Assembly: GCA_963573305.1 (NCBI GenBank)
Contig: OY754338.1
Location: forward strand, 15,126,192 to 15,190,191
Direction: 5' to 3'
DNA length: 64,000 nucleotides
From: Pyrrhosoma nymphula
Taxonomy: Eukaryota; Arthropoda; Insecta; Odonata; Coenagrionidae
The position numbers were made by a program, and so were the translations under genes. The notes under the pieces were generated by a model, which worked only from the letters and a program-made list of their open reading frames with translations, made no database searches and was not told where the DNA came from. The stretch's first letter is position 1. Each line of letters begins with the position of its first letter. This document shows positions 11,446-21,440 of this stretch, piece after piece.

Positions 11446-11986
11446 TTAAGGTGGTTGGAGCGGTAATCGTGAGTCGTTGAATGCACATTCTAATAACTTT
11501 TCAAGCAAATCGATAAAAATATTCTTGGACCACTTTTCACTTAAGTACACCAGTTTATACGTTGGAAATTGCCAAACATGCAGTAATGTATCAGATGCAA
11601 GAGTTGTATTTCAAATTTTCGCCTTAATTAAAGCATTGTTTTGACTTGGATTTGCGGCGCGAAATTCGACATTTACGAGAAAATCATATCTAAACACGCT
11701 TTTCTTACTCGGCATGATACCTTGATATTTGTTAGCAGCTATTATAATAATATGAAAAGTATTATTTCGCATTTAGGAGAAAATCTGTACATAAGCAATC
11801 GAATTATTTTAAAATATATGCCGTGTGCCATAAGAGTACTAGTTAAAATATCATTGAATTGCCAGGAAACCAAATCGGTAGCATGCAGTTTTTTTCACTT
11901 TTATCGATAGATATTACTAATAAGGACACGTTTGCAAAGTTTCACGCAAATCTGTATACATAGAAAAATCGCTCCAGCCACCTTAA
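11446..11986 (+). mobile_element. MITE family C, copy 1
   Basis: 541 bp bounded by TTAA on both sides, with inverted termini TTAAGGTGGTTGGAGCG and CGCTCCAGCCACCTTAA. The interior aligns end to end with 46175-46709, with shared blocks such as AATCGTGAGTCGTTGAA, TTCGGCGCGAAA-like sequence and GAATTGCCAGGAAACCAAAT. The frame at 11641-11910 (89 aa) lies wholly inside the repeat and is also partly open in copy 2, but neither copy shows a protein family. Confidence 0.9.
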
Positions 11987-12174
11987 TGGCGCTGCTTACT
12001 TTGCAACACGACAACGCAGTCAAACCCCACAGTCAATTTCTATAAAGTCGTGTGTACACGTGGCAGTCGTATGACACTCGATACATCGCTACTGCTACTG
12101 CCACAAAAGTGTCCACACCCAACTTCGTCTACTATCGCATAGCGTATATATCGCCAGCAGTGGGGCACTTCAAA

Positions 12175-12399
12175 ATGGGTGACAATGTGCAAAGAAAGGC
12201 GACGAGCGTCTTCTCAGAAAGCTCCTTGTTAGAGAGAGCTGCAGAAGCAGGACAGGAAAATAAAAAGAGGATTGACTTCAGTTTCAAGATAAACTCTCCT
12301 CGAAGATCTCTTTGCTTTATGACGGCGAGGAATATAGGAATTTTTAAAAACTTTTTTGCCACGAACAACAATAGGATATTTTCCAAAATTTTAAATTGA
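12175..12399 (+). CDS. Unrecognised ORF, possible exon or chance
   Basis: I do not recognise this frame. An ATG at 12175 in the context CAAAATGG (a fair Kozak match) opens 74 codons beginning MGDNVQRKATSVFSESSLLE. The first 45 or so residues are polar and charged and look more coding-like than most frames here; the tail becomes low-complexity (KNFFATNNNRIF). The frame also extends upstream of this ATG to 12052. It lies directly after MITE C copy 1. I see no convincing splice donor. It may be a first exon, a processed-pseudogene scrap or chance. Confidence 0.2.
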   Translation: MGDNVQRKATSVFSESSLLERAAEAGQENKKRIDFSFKINSPRRSLCFMTARNIGIFKNFFATNNNRIFSKILN

Positions 12400-12472
12400 A
12401 GTATAATGATCTTTTTATGCCTTAACTTCAAAATAATTTGCTGCCAGATTGTACACTTTCACTCTTTCAGGT

Positions 12473-12730
12473 CAGTAGCGTACGCAGGATTGACTTTTGG
12501 GGGGGGGGGTTTACATAAATATATATGTGCATCATCATAAAATGATATTTAGATAATTATTTACTAAAACTATAATTAAATTAACATTCTTTTCGTGAAG
12601 ACAATTCAGCTATATTTTTCATCCCAATACACAAAATTCAGCTAGTTCAGGTAAACGAACGCAAACGAATTCAGGTAAACATGTTTTGGGGGGGGGGTGG
12701 GTTTAAACCCCAGAACCCCGTCCGAATAGA
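12473..12730 (+). mobile_element. MITE-like element with CAGTAGCGTACGCAGG end
   Basis: Begins CAGTAGCGTACGCAGGAT, followed by TTTTGGGGGGGGG, and carries a second G-run with AAACCCCAGAACCCCG near its right end. Elements with CAGTAGCGTA-CAGG termini and G/C runs are common hAT-type MITEs in animals. The expected complementary right terminus is missing or decayed, so the right border is approximate. Confidence 0.45.
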
Positions 12731-13404
12731 AGTCAGTCTATTTTCCTTGCAAGTGCGATCCGCGGTCGATTAGTTCCACTATCGACCCCTACTGCCATGG
12801 AAGTACGTGCTTACACATCGAAGTACCACTTGCAAGCGACTTGCAAGGCTACTGTCATGGAAGTAACTTCCATGTGTAAAGTCGCCGCCTTAAGTAAAGA
12901 CGCCTTCGTTGCAAAAAATATCGATTATTTTGTTCGATTGCCATCGATTCCAGTGTATCCCTCTTTCATGCGATCAGTGAAGTGAAATTGAAAATAAGTA
13001 AGACCCTTGCATCGGCTACTCAAACATGCGATACAAGTAAACTAATGGAATAGAATCGTCACATCTAAGGTGATGCGTATCGATTCCGGAGTATCGATTC
13101 TTATCTTCCACGTGATCAATGTAAATAGTGTAGTTAAAAGATGTATAAAGTGTTCGAGCAGTCGATAAAAATTATGTGAAGGAGTCGATTCTATAGTTTG
13201 ATTAGAATCGATTCATTCGCAGAGTATCAATTAGTCACATTCATGTGATTTACGAAATGTAATTAACATTAAATAGGGAGGACGTTTCTTAAGCTACTCG
13301 CACGTGGGATGAAGAGATTGTCTGAATGAATCTATTCTTTAGTTCAGTTGTTAAGCGACGATAGCGTTATGGAAATCAGCCACTTCTCCCTCGATAGACC
13401 CCAC
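12731..13404. other. Region with recurring TATCGATT-type motifs
   Basis: No gene recognised. Phrases of the form (A/G)TCGATTC recur near 12945, 13079, 13094, 13173 and 13206, often followed by GATCA(G/A)TG and an A-rich run. A similar phrase appears at 14142, just past the retrotransposon remnant at 13405-14145. This looks like a very degenerate tandem repeat of roughly 80-130 bp, possibly split by the retrotransposon. Confidence 0.35.
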
Positions 13405-14145
13405 TTGGAATAGGTACGCTGCCAGTATTTGGGATTTTTATGACGTAGGCTTAAACACTGAGTTAGAACGCGTGCAGCGAAGATCGGCAAGTTACGTTAA
13501 AGCCCGTTCTGATAATCTCGTTAGTGTTTCTGACCATTTGAAGCAACTGGAATGAGAATCGCTTTCAGACCGACGATTAAAATTTAGACTCAATCCATTA
13601 CGTAAGTTCCAAACCAATTTATTCTCTGGAGACATTAATAATATTTTACGAAATCCGGCATACTACGGAAGATCAGGTAATGAGAATAAAGTTAGGGATA
13701 CTAGACTGCAGAACGGACAGATTTAAAATGTTAATTTTTCCCGCGAACATTAAAGAGACCATAACAGCTGCCAATGAGACTTTTAACTAGGTTTGTCGAT
13801 AGGTAGTGTAGGTCTTAGTAGTAGTAGTACTCCCTAATACTTGTATTCTTATCTACTACCTAGTTCTTACAGTACGCCGTGCATGTTTTCAGCATAATCT
13901 CTGTCCATTTGTGTTGTTGTAAAATAATAGCGGTCCTTCTAACATTGGTAGCATATCTTTGGTGTAGTGCGTTCTTGTGAGGCTTCTCCTCGTGACAAGC
14001 ATTAGCGATTTATGCCAATGCATCAATAGTCGTAGTTGCACTAACTTTAATATGGTGTAGTGTAATGCACGTTAGCGACTACTCACACACCCTGCCACAC
14101 ACCATTTGAGGTGGCTTGCAGGATATTCTGTAGACGTAGATATCG
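13405..14145 (+). pseudogene. Non-LTR retrotransposon 3' end (decayed ORF plus 3' UTR)
   Basis: The first 330 bp translate, with stops, to segments such as RYAASIWDF, LERVQRRSASYVKAR and SVSDHLKQLE. These align with EYAASIWDPVQ, LNKIQRKAARFVKN and SVTQMLNELG of the element at 17834-18634. From about 13750 comes a 3' UTR with CTTAGTAGTAGTAGTACTCC and CGTGACAAGCATTAGCGATT, then the terminal block CACACACC-GAGGTGGCTTGCAGG and the tail TGTAGACGTAGATAT. The same UTR recurs at 48102-48402, 54697-55000 and 58822-58990. The copy is 5'-truncated and dead. Confidence 0.8.
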
Positions 14146-14324
14146 ATTCGAGTCTTGCATTCGATCACCAGTGAAAGGGAAATAAAAATAAGCCAGGACG
14201 TATATACATCGGCTGCTTTGGACGGCCACTCAATGTGCAACGCTTTGACTTGTTAGTAGGAAGGAGAGTAGAGTAGCTTGGGGGTTGAATGGGTGGTTAG
14301 GTAGTTGAGTAAGTGGAATTTAAG

Positions 14325-14500
14325 ACGGCGGGGGGGGGGAGAGGAGGGATAAGAGGGGGAGAGGGAGAGATGGGGGGGGGGGGGGGGAAGGGGGAAAGAT
14401 CTTGCGTCTGGCGGTCGCGAGTCTTAATGCTTCACGTGAAGAAAGAGGGGAGGTAAGTGGGTGGAGGGGGGGAGGGGGGGTAGAGGAGGGGAAGTGGAAT
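14325..14500 (+). repeat. G-rich low-complexity tract
   Basis: Repeated runs of 3-17 Gs separated by A or AGA, for example a 17-G run near 14372-14388. On the plus strand this could form G-quadruplexes. I see no attached gene. Such tracts are also prone to assembly error. Confidence 0.8.
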
Positions 14501-16916
14501 AGCGCCTGTTGAACGGACGGACGGATACCCCAACAACGTGCACCAGAGAATCCAGTTCAGTACGTCAGGGAACTTGGACGGAGCAAGTCCGTCGCTGTGG
14601 CAACGGTCTCGCCCGCTCACTCTAAAAGGTTGTGTTGTTGACGTTCGGAGAATTCACCTCCGATACCGTTACCCCGGAGATTGCAAAAACACCCAGCCCC
14701 ATTCGACTTTATTTTTAAACCACAAGAAGACTACCCACATATATTCGGTTGAATTACGTATGGTTTCATCGCCGCAGCGGAAAAAAACAAGACTGAAGAC
14801 AAGTTCAATTTGAACGCAACATATTTTTTTGGTGCACAAGGTCTTCCGTCCGCAAGAAGGACTTCGAATCCCGGACCGTAAGAAAGGATAGCCAGGCAGC
14901 TGAGAACTTCGTCTTGGGAGTCAAAATAAGGTATTTGCAAGCAGTTCGTATTCCCTGGTTCAAGTTCACCCAACTTGGATAACTCGTTTCGGATAAAATT
15001 GGCGCAAGTTATCGCCGTTATCGTAGATTCGAATTTTCCACTTTCCCAACTCTGCATTCTCAGTCGTAAAAAATACGCCAAGGTTAGAACCACCTGATCT
15101 GTTCGTTCTGATTGTATTCTGCTTTCCTTTTACGGGCACGTGACATAATTCACGGATTAGCAATTATAGGCTGATGTCGCATAATACCGATTCTGCCCCA
15201 CCCCTACCCACCATGCTGACATTTGACGTAAATGTCAAGCAATAAAACTCTCAAGGTTTTATGACATTTGTGTAATGTAGCTCAAGTTGATGAAAATTCA
15301 CTGTCTGCTACTTGTGTGTTTGCTAAAGAATCAATACCTTTGTGCCAATGACAAAATGTAGGGTATGATGTTGTGCATGCTGTTGAAAATTCAGCCCATG
15401 CCAACCACCTTTACAGTGGCTTGCAACGAACCATTTTGATGTAAAGACTAACATAGGTCACCGAATGCAGTAATGTTACAGGAATAATCTTGAACTTTTT
15501 GTTCTCATATTTTCGAGAACTCTCCCGCAAAAAATAAGTTTACGTTTTGGTGCTAATAGCTTTCTTCTCCTTATGATCACTCGCTTAAAAGAAAACTATT
15601 TTTTTGTGAAAAGGACCTTTAAATGACCAACAATTTAGTGCTCCTGTTTAGAAATGAAGCCGGTATTTATGAGAAAAATTATCTTATCTCAAATAAGACA
15701 TAGAGCTCGTAAATCCACCTTGTGATAATTTTGAACTAGATTTATCTCTGATCATAATAGAGACAGTATTCGAAATGTGTATGCTAAATATGCACACAAG
15801 GGGTTTTAACTTGACTTTTTATCTTTCAAGCCAGAAGAAGCAGAAAACTCCTTCACTGCCAAAGTTAATTTTTATGTTTTCATAAGAAGCATTTCTGTGA
15901 GAAATGCATTTGTTCATATACTCGTTGAAACTGACGAACGACACACTATAACTTTTCTGACGCGATATCAGCATCATAAGTTGCTCATTACTGTAGTATA
16001 ATATCTTTTCGCAGAGCACAGTCGTAATCATATCCAATTTGCAGAATATGACTGCAGTTTGACGGAAAAAGGGGAAAAGTGGTACATCATCTGACTAACA
16101 TGTTATACTTAATCGTAATCAATATATGAGTAAGTTTTCTTAGTAATTAAGCTGAATTCTTTGAATATTATGCGAAATGGTATCTCGATACTCTCAGTAT
16201 AAAAGGTTAGTGGACGAAAAAAGTGTATTTTTTACACGACAATTAAATTTTTTATTCTTCCTCTCCTGTTCTCAATGAGAGTCAGAGGCATTAAAAAATA
16301 CCTCCGTGAGCGGTAGAGTCATTTCGAGTCAAGGATATCGCAAACAATGGCTGTGTTAAAAAATACTGTGACTTCAACACACTTCATTCAAGATGAAAGA
16401 GTTGCCAAAGAGTCTTCCGTGCTACCGAAGAAAGTGCTTGAGCTGCCTTCTGTCTAGCCTGATCGTTCTCGTTCATTCTTTAGAAAACCTTACTCTTTAT
16501 TCACATTAATCGTTCACACAAGTATCTTCTTCAAGTCTAAGGTAGAGACACTTTGGGAGATTATCTTCAGGAATGTGAACGCAATGCCAAGTTCAAATAC
16601 GTAAATATATATTTATTAATTCAACTTCCTTGTCCATTAAAAATTCCGAGACGGTCATGAGGAAAAATGAACGGCTATAAAAAAACAAAAGTAATTGATG
16701 CCTAAATTGCGGTTCCGAAACTTAGACAGGCCGAGGGAATAAATAATTTCTCGTGTCCGTAGGTGTCCACGAATATGGTCAGCTGCGGGCAACAACAGTA
16801 TGAGGTGCTCGCAACAACGCTCTGGTGGATTGAAAAATATTTTCGTCATCCGTTGCGTCACAATTGAATGGGACGTTCTAATTGGAACGCGTCGGCATAG
16901 CGCACACGAACGACGG
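14501..16916. other. No recognisable gene; possible SINE-like piece
   Basis: The longest frame is 14731-15093 on the minus strand (120 aa), without a known domain. Part of the same stretch, read on the minus strand, has the look of a SINE body: a TTCGAAT-like B-box remnant, TTTTTTACGACTGAGAATGC and GTGGAAAATTCGAATC. I cannot confirm either reading. The rest, including 15819-16037 and 16655-16942, shows nothing recognisable. Confidence 0.3.
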
Positions 16917-17465
16917 TTAAGGTAGTTTGAGGGAAAAATCACTTCACCTAGAATTTGGCCTCATTTTAAAGAAAAAACTCTCATCTTTCCAATGATACCA
17001 AAATATCAACCCCTTGCCGAACTACTTTTCAAGCAATTTGCGCCTGAAAATATAAGCTGTTTTACATGGGATAGATTACGGCTGTGCGCTCCAGAGGGAG
17101 AATATTGAAGGAATTTATAACATCTAGATTTCGTCAAAAAACTAATAGTGTAAGGATTGCATATTTTCTCACATATTTATAAAAAATAATCTATTTCTCA
17201 CCACTGTAATTTTATTGAATCGCAAAAAAAACCTGCTGTTTTGAAGGGTATTCAGTCGTGCGGCGGGAAAAAATGAGTCAAGTTAGAGACTTGTGTAGCT
17301 TTATTTATTTAATTACTGAGCATTTTAGTCATATATAACTATATCTTTGCGCAATTAATTTTAGAAAATGTATTTCATACTTCTAACAGACGCTAAAATA
17401 AAAATATAAAATTTGGATATGGTCTCCATTATGACTAGGGAACTATCTCGCTCAAACCACCTTAA
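16917..17465 (+). mobile_element. MITE family A, copy 3
   Basis: 549 bp with exact TTAA at both ends and well-kept inverted termini, TTAAGGTAGTTTGAG on the left and CTCAAACCACCTTAA on the right. It carries the whole family block order: CACTTCACC, CTCATCTTTCCAATGATACC, CCTTGCCGAACTACTTTT, GATAGATTACGGCTG, and GTCTCCATTATGACTAGGG. One of the best-preserved copies. Confidence 0.92.
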
Positions 17466-17824
17466 AGAACCATGTTCGCGTGCAGGCGAAACGTTCGGCA
17501 GCTACATTGCGTACCTCACCTGTAGGGAGAATCACGCAGACGCAATACACGATCTCGAAGAAATGTTTTTTTTTCTTTAACTGTTTAACGATTCAGTTCT
17601 AAATACGTACTTGAGAACGTAGGATTATCACCACTCAGTACTTGAAATGTTTATATCATCAAATATTTTATTAAAAAACCCACGCTTGTATTCAAGTGTA
17701 CCTACAAATTGTAATAGATATTGATAACATAAATGACAAAAATTGGATGTTGATTTAAGAAAAAGGGCCCTCGACTTTATTTTCCGAGTTTCGGAGAAAA
17801 AATTAGTTTTTTAGTAAACTTTTT
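17466..17824. other. No gene; one Penelope-end-like phrase
   Basis: No gene. A phrase GCAGGCGAAACGTTCGGCA at about 17482-17500 resembles the GGCGAAACG ends seen near Penelope-like elements, but it stands alone. Confidence 0.3.
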
Positions 17825-18747
17825 TTAGTTCACTTGTTCATTATATACATAAATGATCTATGCTCTCGAATTAGCAGTAAAATACGTCTATTTGCCGACG
17901 ACGCTGTCATCTATCGTGAAATTTGTGATCACTCTGACTTTGAAACTCTATCATCGGATTTAAACAACGTTCATGTGTGGAGCCGAGTGTGGGGACTCGT
18001 ACTTAATCTGAGCAAATACACGGCGGTACATTTCTTGCGGAGGTCGTCCAACTATCCCCGTGTATATGCTGTGGATGGTGTTAACATAAAGGTGACAGAT
18101 GAAGTGAAGTATCTGGGAGTTACGATAACTTCGGACCTATCGTGGGGAGCACATATAAGAAATATTTGTGGCGGAGCTCTGAAGGAGCTAGGATTCGTCA
18201 ATCGTATTGTTGGAAGATTTTCGGATGAAAAAGTAAAAGAGAGGTGCTATTTCGCACTCGTCCGGCCACACCTTGAATATGCAGCGAGCATATGGGATCC
18301 GGTGCAGAAAGACTTAATCCGGGAACTTAATAAAATACAAAGGAAAGCTGCGCGATTCGTCAAAAACTGCTACGGGCGTACAGACAGCGTTACACAGATG
18401 TTAAACGAATTAGGCTGGGAGCCGCTAGAGACTCGGAGGCTGCGCGCTAGGCTTAGATTACTTGAGCAATTGAGAATAGATATCTTTCAGAGCGACACGG
18501 AGAACATCATATTGGAGCCCCACTACATTTCCAGATCCGACAGAGACAATAAATTAAGAGAGATATTTTGCCGAACGGATAGTTATGGGCATTCGTTTTT
18601 CCCCCGAACAATAAGGGACTTTAACAAATGCTAGGCGTAATTTCATTAGAGCGTTTCCTTTTTTATATGTAAACGGCTGGTGTCCTAACACCCCCCGCCA
18701 CACGCCTATTGAGGCGGCTTGCGGGGTAATATGTAGATGTAGATATA
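17825..18747 (+). pseudogene. Non-LTR retrotransposon RT fragment with FADD box, plus 3' UTR
   Basis: A 266-residue frame (17834-18634) that opens inside the RT palm: FIIYINDL, then RLFADDAVIYRE, which holds the conserved (Y/F)ADD catalytic aspartates (about residues 20-24). It continues through LNLSKYTAVHF, VKYLGVTITSDLSWGAHI, LVRPHLEYAASIWDP, NKIQRKAARF and SVTQMLNELGWEPLETRR, and ends naturally at FFPRTIRDFNKC. This is the Jockey/CR1-like layout, with close likeness to elements known from arthropods. The endonuclease and the fingers are missing, so the copy is 5'-truncated although its frame is uninterrupted. The first codon at 17834 is TTG, so there is no true start. The 3' UTR carries CCGCCACACGCC, GAGGCGGCTTGCGGGGTA and the tail TGTAGATGTAGATA. 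Confidence 0.9.
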
Positions 18748-19126
18748 AGCGTGGCTATTTAAAATAGTATTATTTTTTACATTTAATATTTTCAACCTTT
18801 TAGTCTTCATATTAATTGTTCAACGGCAATGTAAACCATTTAATTTTAGTAGTTTAGAACTCTGTAATTAGTGAATGCAATGACTGATTCATGTTAATTT
18901 AACTATCGAGAGTAAGTAACAGTGCCAAATTTTAGCTCGATTGAACATTTGCGAAGTGGGTGAGATTTCGATTACAAGATTACATCCAGACAAGCCAACA
19001 CACCAACAAATAAGAGTATTCTTCGGGCAGATGGTGGAATTGATTCATTCGGAACAAATTACTTTAAAAATTAAAAATCACTAAAATTAAATTAGTTTTA
19101 AAAAAGTGGAAAACTACTAAGTAATT
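18748..19126. other. No recognisable gene
   Basis: AT-rich spacer between the retrotransposon tail and the Penelope-like element. I see nothing in it. Confidence 0.4.
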
Positions 19127-19224
19127 TTGACTGTTTATTTTTTCGGGATTCATTCCGCGATGTTTAAAATTGCTAAAAACAATATTTCTGAAAGCCAAAG
19201 ACCCGCTTCCACGGAACCTCTACG

Positions 19225-19560
19225 GAGCAATAGGTATATGATGTTTTGTGCAGCTGTGGACATCCATATGTAGGCCAGACATGCAGAGCTCTAACAAATA
19301 CGCCTCCAAGAGCATCAACGGGCAATTAAAAATAATAATTACCGCATTTCTGCAATAACCGAACACCATCTCAGCGGCCCCACTCATAATTTCAACTTTG
19401 AGGAGACAAAATTAATATCAAAGGATGTACGCTATTACCCAAGATTAATCAGGGAGGCTATAGAAATTGCGAAGAGATCGTAGAACGTCAACCGAGAAGA
19501 CGGTTACACGTTGAGTAGAAATCTTAAAAATTCCGGTAACAATGGGGGTCCTAACTCATA
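19225..19560 (+). pseudogene. Penelope GIY-YIG endonuclease remnant
   Basis: Translation from 19234 gives VYDVLCSCGHPYVGQTCRAL, the GIY-YIG core in the Penelope form, where the two motifs read (G/V)xY and Y(I/V)G and the CSCG cysteines lie between them. After a frameshift near 19302 the reading continues LQEHQRAIKNNNY, ITEHHLSGPTHNFNFEETKL and KDVRYYPRLIREAIEIAKRS, the usual second half with the H-x-x-S-GH-like segment and the conserved glutamate in REAIEI. It then meets a TAG at 19481, after which NVNREDGYTLSRNLK still fits the family. So one frameshift and one stop have inactivated it. In intact elements this domain nicks DNA at the insertion site. The reverse transcriptase that should precede it is missing. 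Confidence 0.85.
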
Positions 19561-19585
19561 TATATATATGTATATGAGTTAGGAG

Positions 19586-19586
<1 letters not shown>

Positions 19587-19630
<44 letters not shown>

Positions 19631-19714
19631 ATATATATATATATATATACTTTTCTTTCCCCACCCCCTGTCAAGTGTTTTTATTGTTGTGGCCTATTGG
19701 CGAAATTTTCGTTT

Positions 19715-19792
<78 letters not shown>
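19587..19792. repeat. (TA)n microsatellite with unique core
   Basis: Two long TA runs (19587-19649 and 19721-19792) flank the left middle arm of the inverted repeat. A third run lies at 20009-20058. The tyrosine-isoleucine frames predicted here are artefacts of the dinucleotide repeat. Confidence 0.95.
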
Positions 19793-19793
<1 letters not shown>

Positions 19794-20003
19794 CCATTCA
19801 TTCATTCACTCAAACCGCTCACAGGCGTAAATAATAAATATTTCGTTCAAACAGGTGGTGAAAGAAAGAGTATAGGAATTTTATGATTCATTTTTTATTG
19901 ATCATTTTTATTGATTCATTGATTTATGATCCATTTTATGGTATCATCACATTTTATGTGTTTCCTATACTCTTTCTTTCACCACCTGTTTGAACGAAAT
20001 ATT

Positions 20004-20062
<59 letters not shown>

Positions 20063-20274
20063 AAACGAAAATTTCGCCAATAGGCCACAACAATAAAAAC
20101 ACTTGACAGGGGGTGGGGAAAGAAAAGTAAAAAGATAGAAGACTTACTGGGGCGAAACGCATGGGAATGCAGGCCCTTCTTCAGCTGTAGAAAAGTTTAT
20201 ATATATATATACTTTACATATAACGGGCATATATATATAAAGACGAGCGAGACTAAGGAATCAGTTTAGTTAAC

Positions 20275-20308
20275 CTGATGAAGAAGCTGGCAGGAGGACC
20301 AGCGAAAC
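20275..20308 (+). ncRNA. Hammerhead-ribozyme-like core motif
   Basis: CTGATGA at 20275-20281, then a stem GCTGG/CCAGC closing a CAGGAGGA loop, then GAAAC at 20304-20308: the order and spacing of a hammerhead core with stem II. A possible stem III, ATTGT with ACAAT, follows. I could not find a convincing stem I, and the base next to A15.1 does not pair well. Penelope-like elements are known to carry hammerheads in their terminal repeats, and this one lies at the right arm of the element above, which supports the reading. Activity is unproven. Confidence 0.45.
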
Positions 20309-20366
20309 ATTGTTTTTTTACAATTTTAAACATCGCGAAATTAATCCCGAAAAAAGAAACTGTCAA

Positions 20367-21440
20367 CACTACATCCGCGGAAGCCTACGAGCTAATGCTA
20401 AGTAATTTTTTATTCCTAACCAACAAACGAGTGAAGTTAAAAAAACACGCGTGGTTCTTTTTTTCCTCAGCTTAACTCCACTTCCAGATTAGTAATTGCA
20501 AACGTTAATGCCCTAAATGGATATGCCATCCATCCGTCCCCGATCGCTCTTGATGCGTGAATCCTATGGGCGTGAAATGGAAAGCGTCATTGCCGTTGCT
20601 AGTTACGAAATGATGAGCAGCACTTGGAACGAATGGGAAGCACCGAATGTCGCGCCTTGATTAACATTGTTACGAAAGATTTTCTAATGGAACTTGCGTG
20701 AAGCTGGTTCTGTTATGTTACGCCCATTAATGAACGCTCCAGAGAAAACGATGCCATCACCATTTCCGCGATAACTGGTTTCACTTTTCCATATGGTCCG
20801 AGGTCCCGTCTTCCCCCCCCCCCCCACTGGCAAAACAAAAAACGAGAAAAAACACAGGCACATTTATTCGTCTGTACGCCATGTTCATCCTGAGCATATA
20901 ATTATGAGATTATCTCCCATTTTGGCCCCAAAGGTCACATAAGTCGACACTTCTCCACGGAGCTTTTCCTTGGGAGAAATACTTACTGTCACCTGTAATT
21001 CGATGCTATTTCGTTAATACTTTACATCCATTTGTAATATACATTCGCGATGGTGTTTACAACATACATTTCAAAATACCTTGAATATTACGTTCAAATA
21101 CACGTCATTCTATTTACGCTTTATAATACGTTACGCTAACTAAAATTTTAGGGCTTTACTGTTAATACCACGCTCACACATGAATTAAATTGCAACTTTC
21201 AGCTAATCTTGTTACCTGATTGGACCATTAAGATATCAGGGCATATTGTGGAGGCGTAGATTTAAACGGCATTGGTTAAAATTAATGGAGAAAACAATGC
21301 ATGAAATAAGTCATCAACACTATTCTTGTTTTCATCAATGATTTTATGCTTATGTGAACTCGAAGGTTCATTTACCTTGTACTAAATGACTTCAATTGCA
21401 CTTAAATGTTCAATTGGGATGCCTATATTACTAGAAATAT
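20367..21440. other. No recognisable gene
   Basis: No recognised gene or repeat. A short C-run lies at about 20814-20825. Confidence 0.4.

Larger units (their letters stand above)
19127..20366 (+). mobile_element. Penelope-like retroelement fragment with nested inverted repeats
   Basis: Contains a Penelope GIY-YIG endonuclease remnant (19225-19560) followed by a noncoding part built of three nested inverted repeats. The outer arms are 19127-19182 and 20309-20366 (block TTTCGGGATT-CGCGATGTTTAAAAT). The middle arms are 19649-19720 and 20057-20128 (block CTTTCCCCACCCCCTGTCAA). The inner arms are 19832-19878 and 19961-20010 (block TTTCGTTCAAACAGGTGGTG). Long (TA)n runs separate them. Penelope-like elements are known to insert with inverted or tandem partial copies; that the arms here are such copies is inference. 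The RT part is absent. Confidence 0.65.

Noticed and set aside
11641..11910. 89-aa ORF in MITE C as a transposase remnant
   Set aside because: No transposase motif; copy 2 keeps only part of the frame, as expected for shared noncoding sequence.
14731..15093. 120-aa minus-strand ORF as a host gene
   Set aside because: No domain recognised; part of the region looks like a SINE body. Evidence is too weak either way.
19587..19834. Three overlapping frames of about 68 aa rich in Tyr-Ile
   Set aside because: They are translations of a (TA)n microsatellite.
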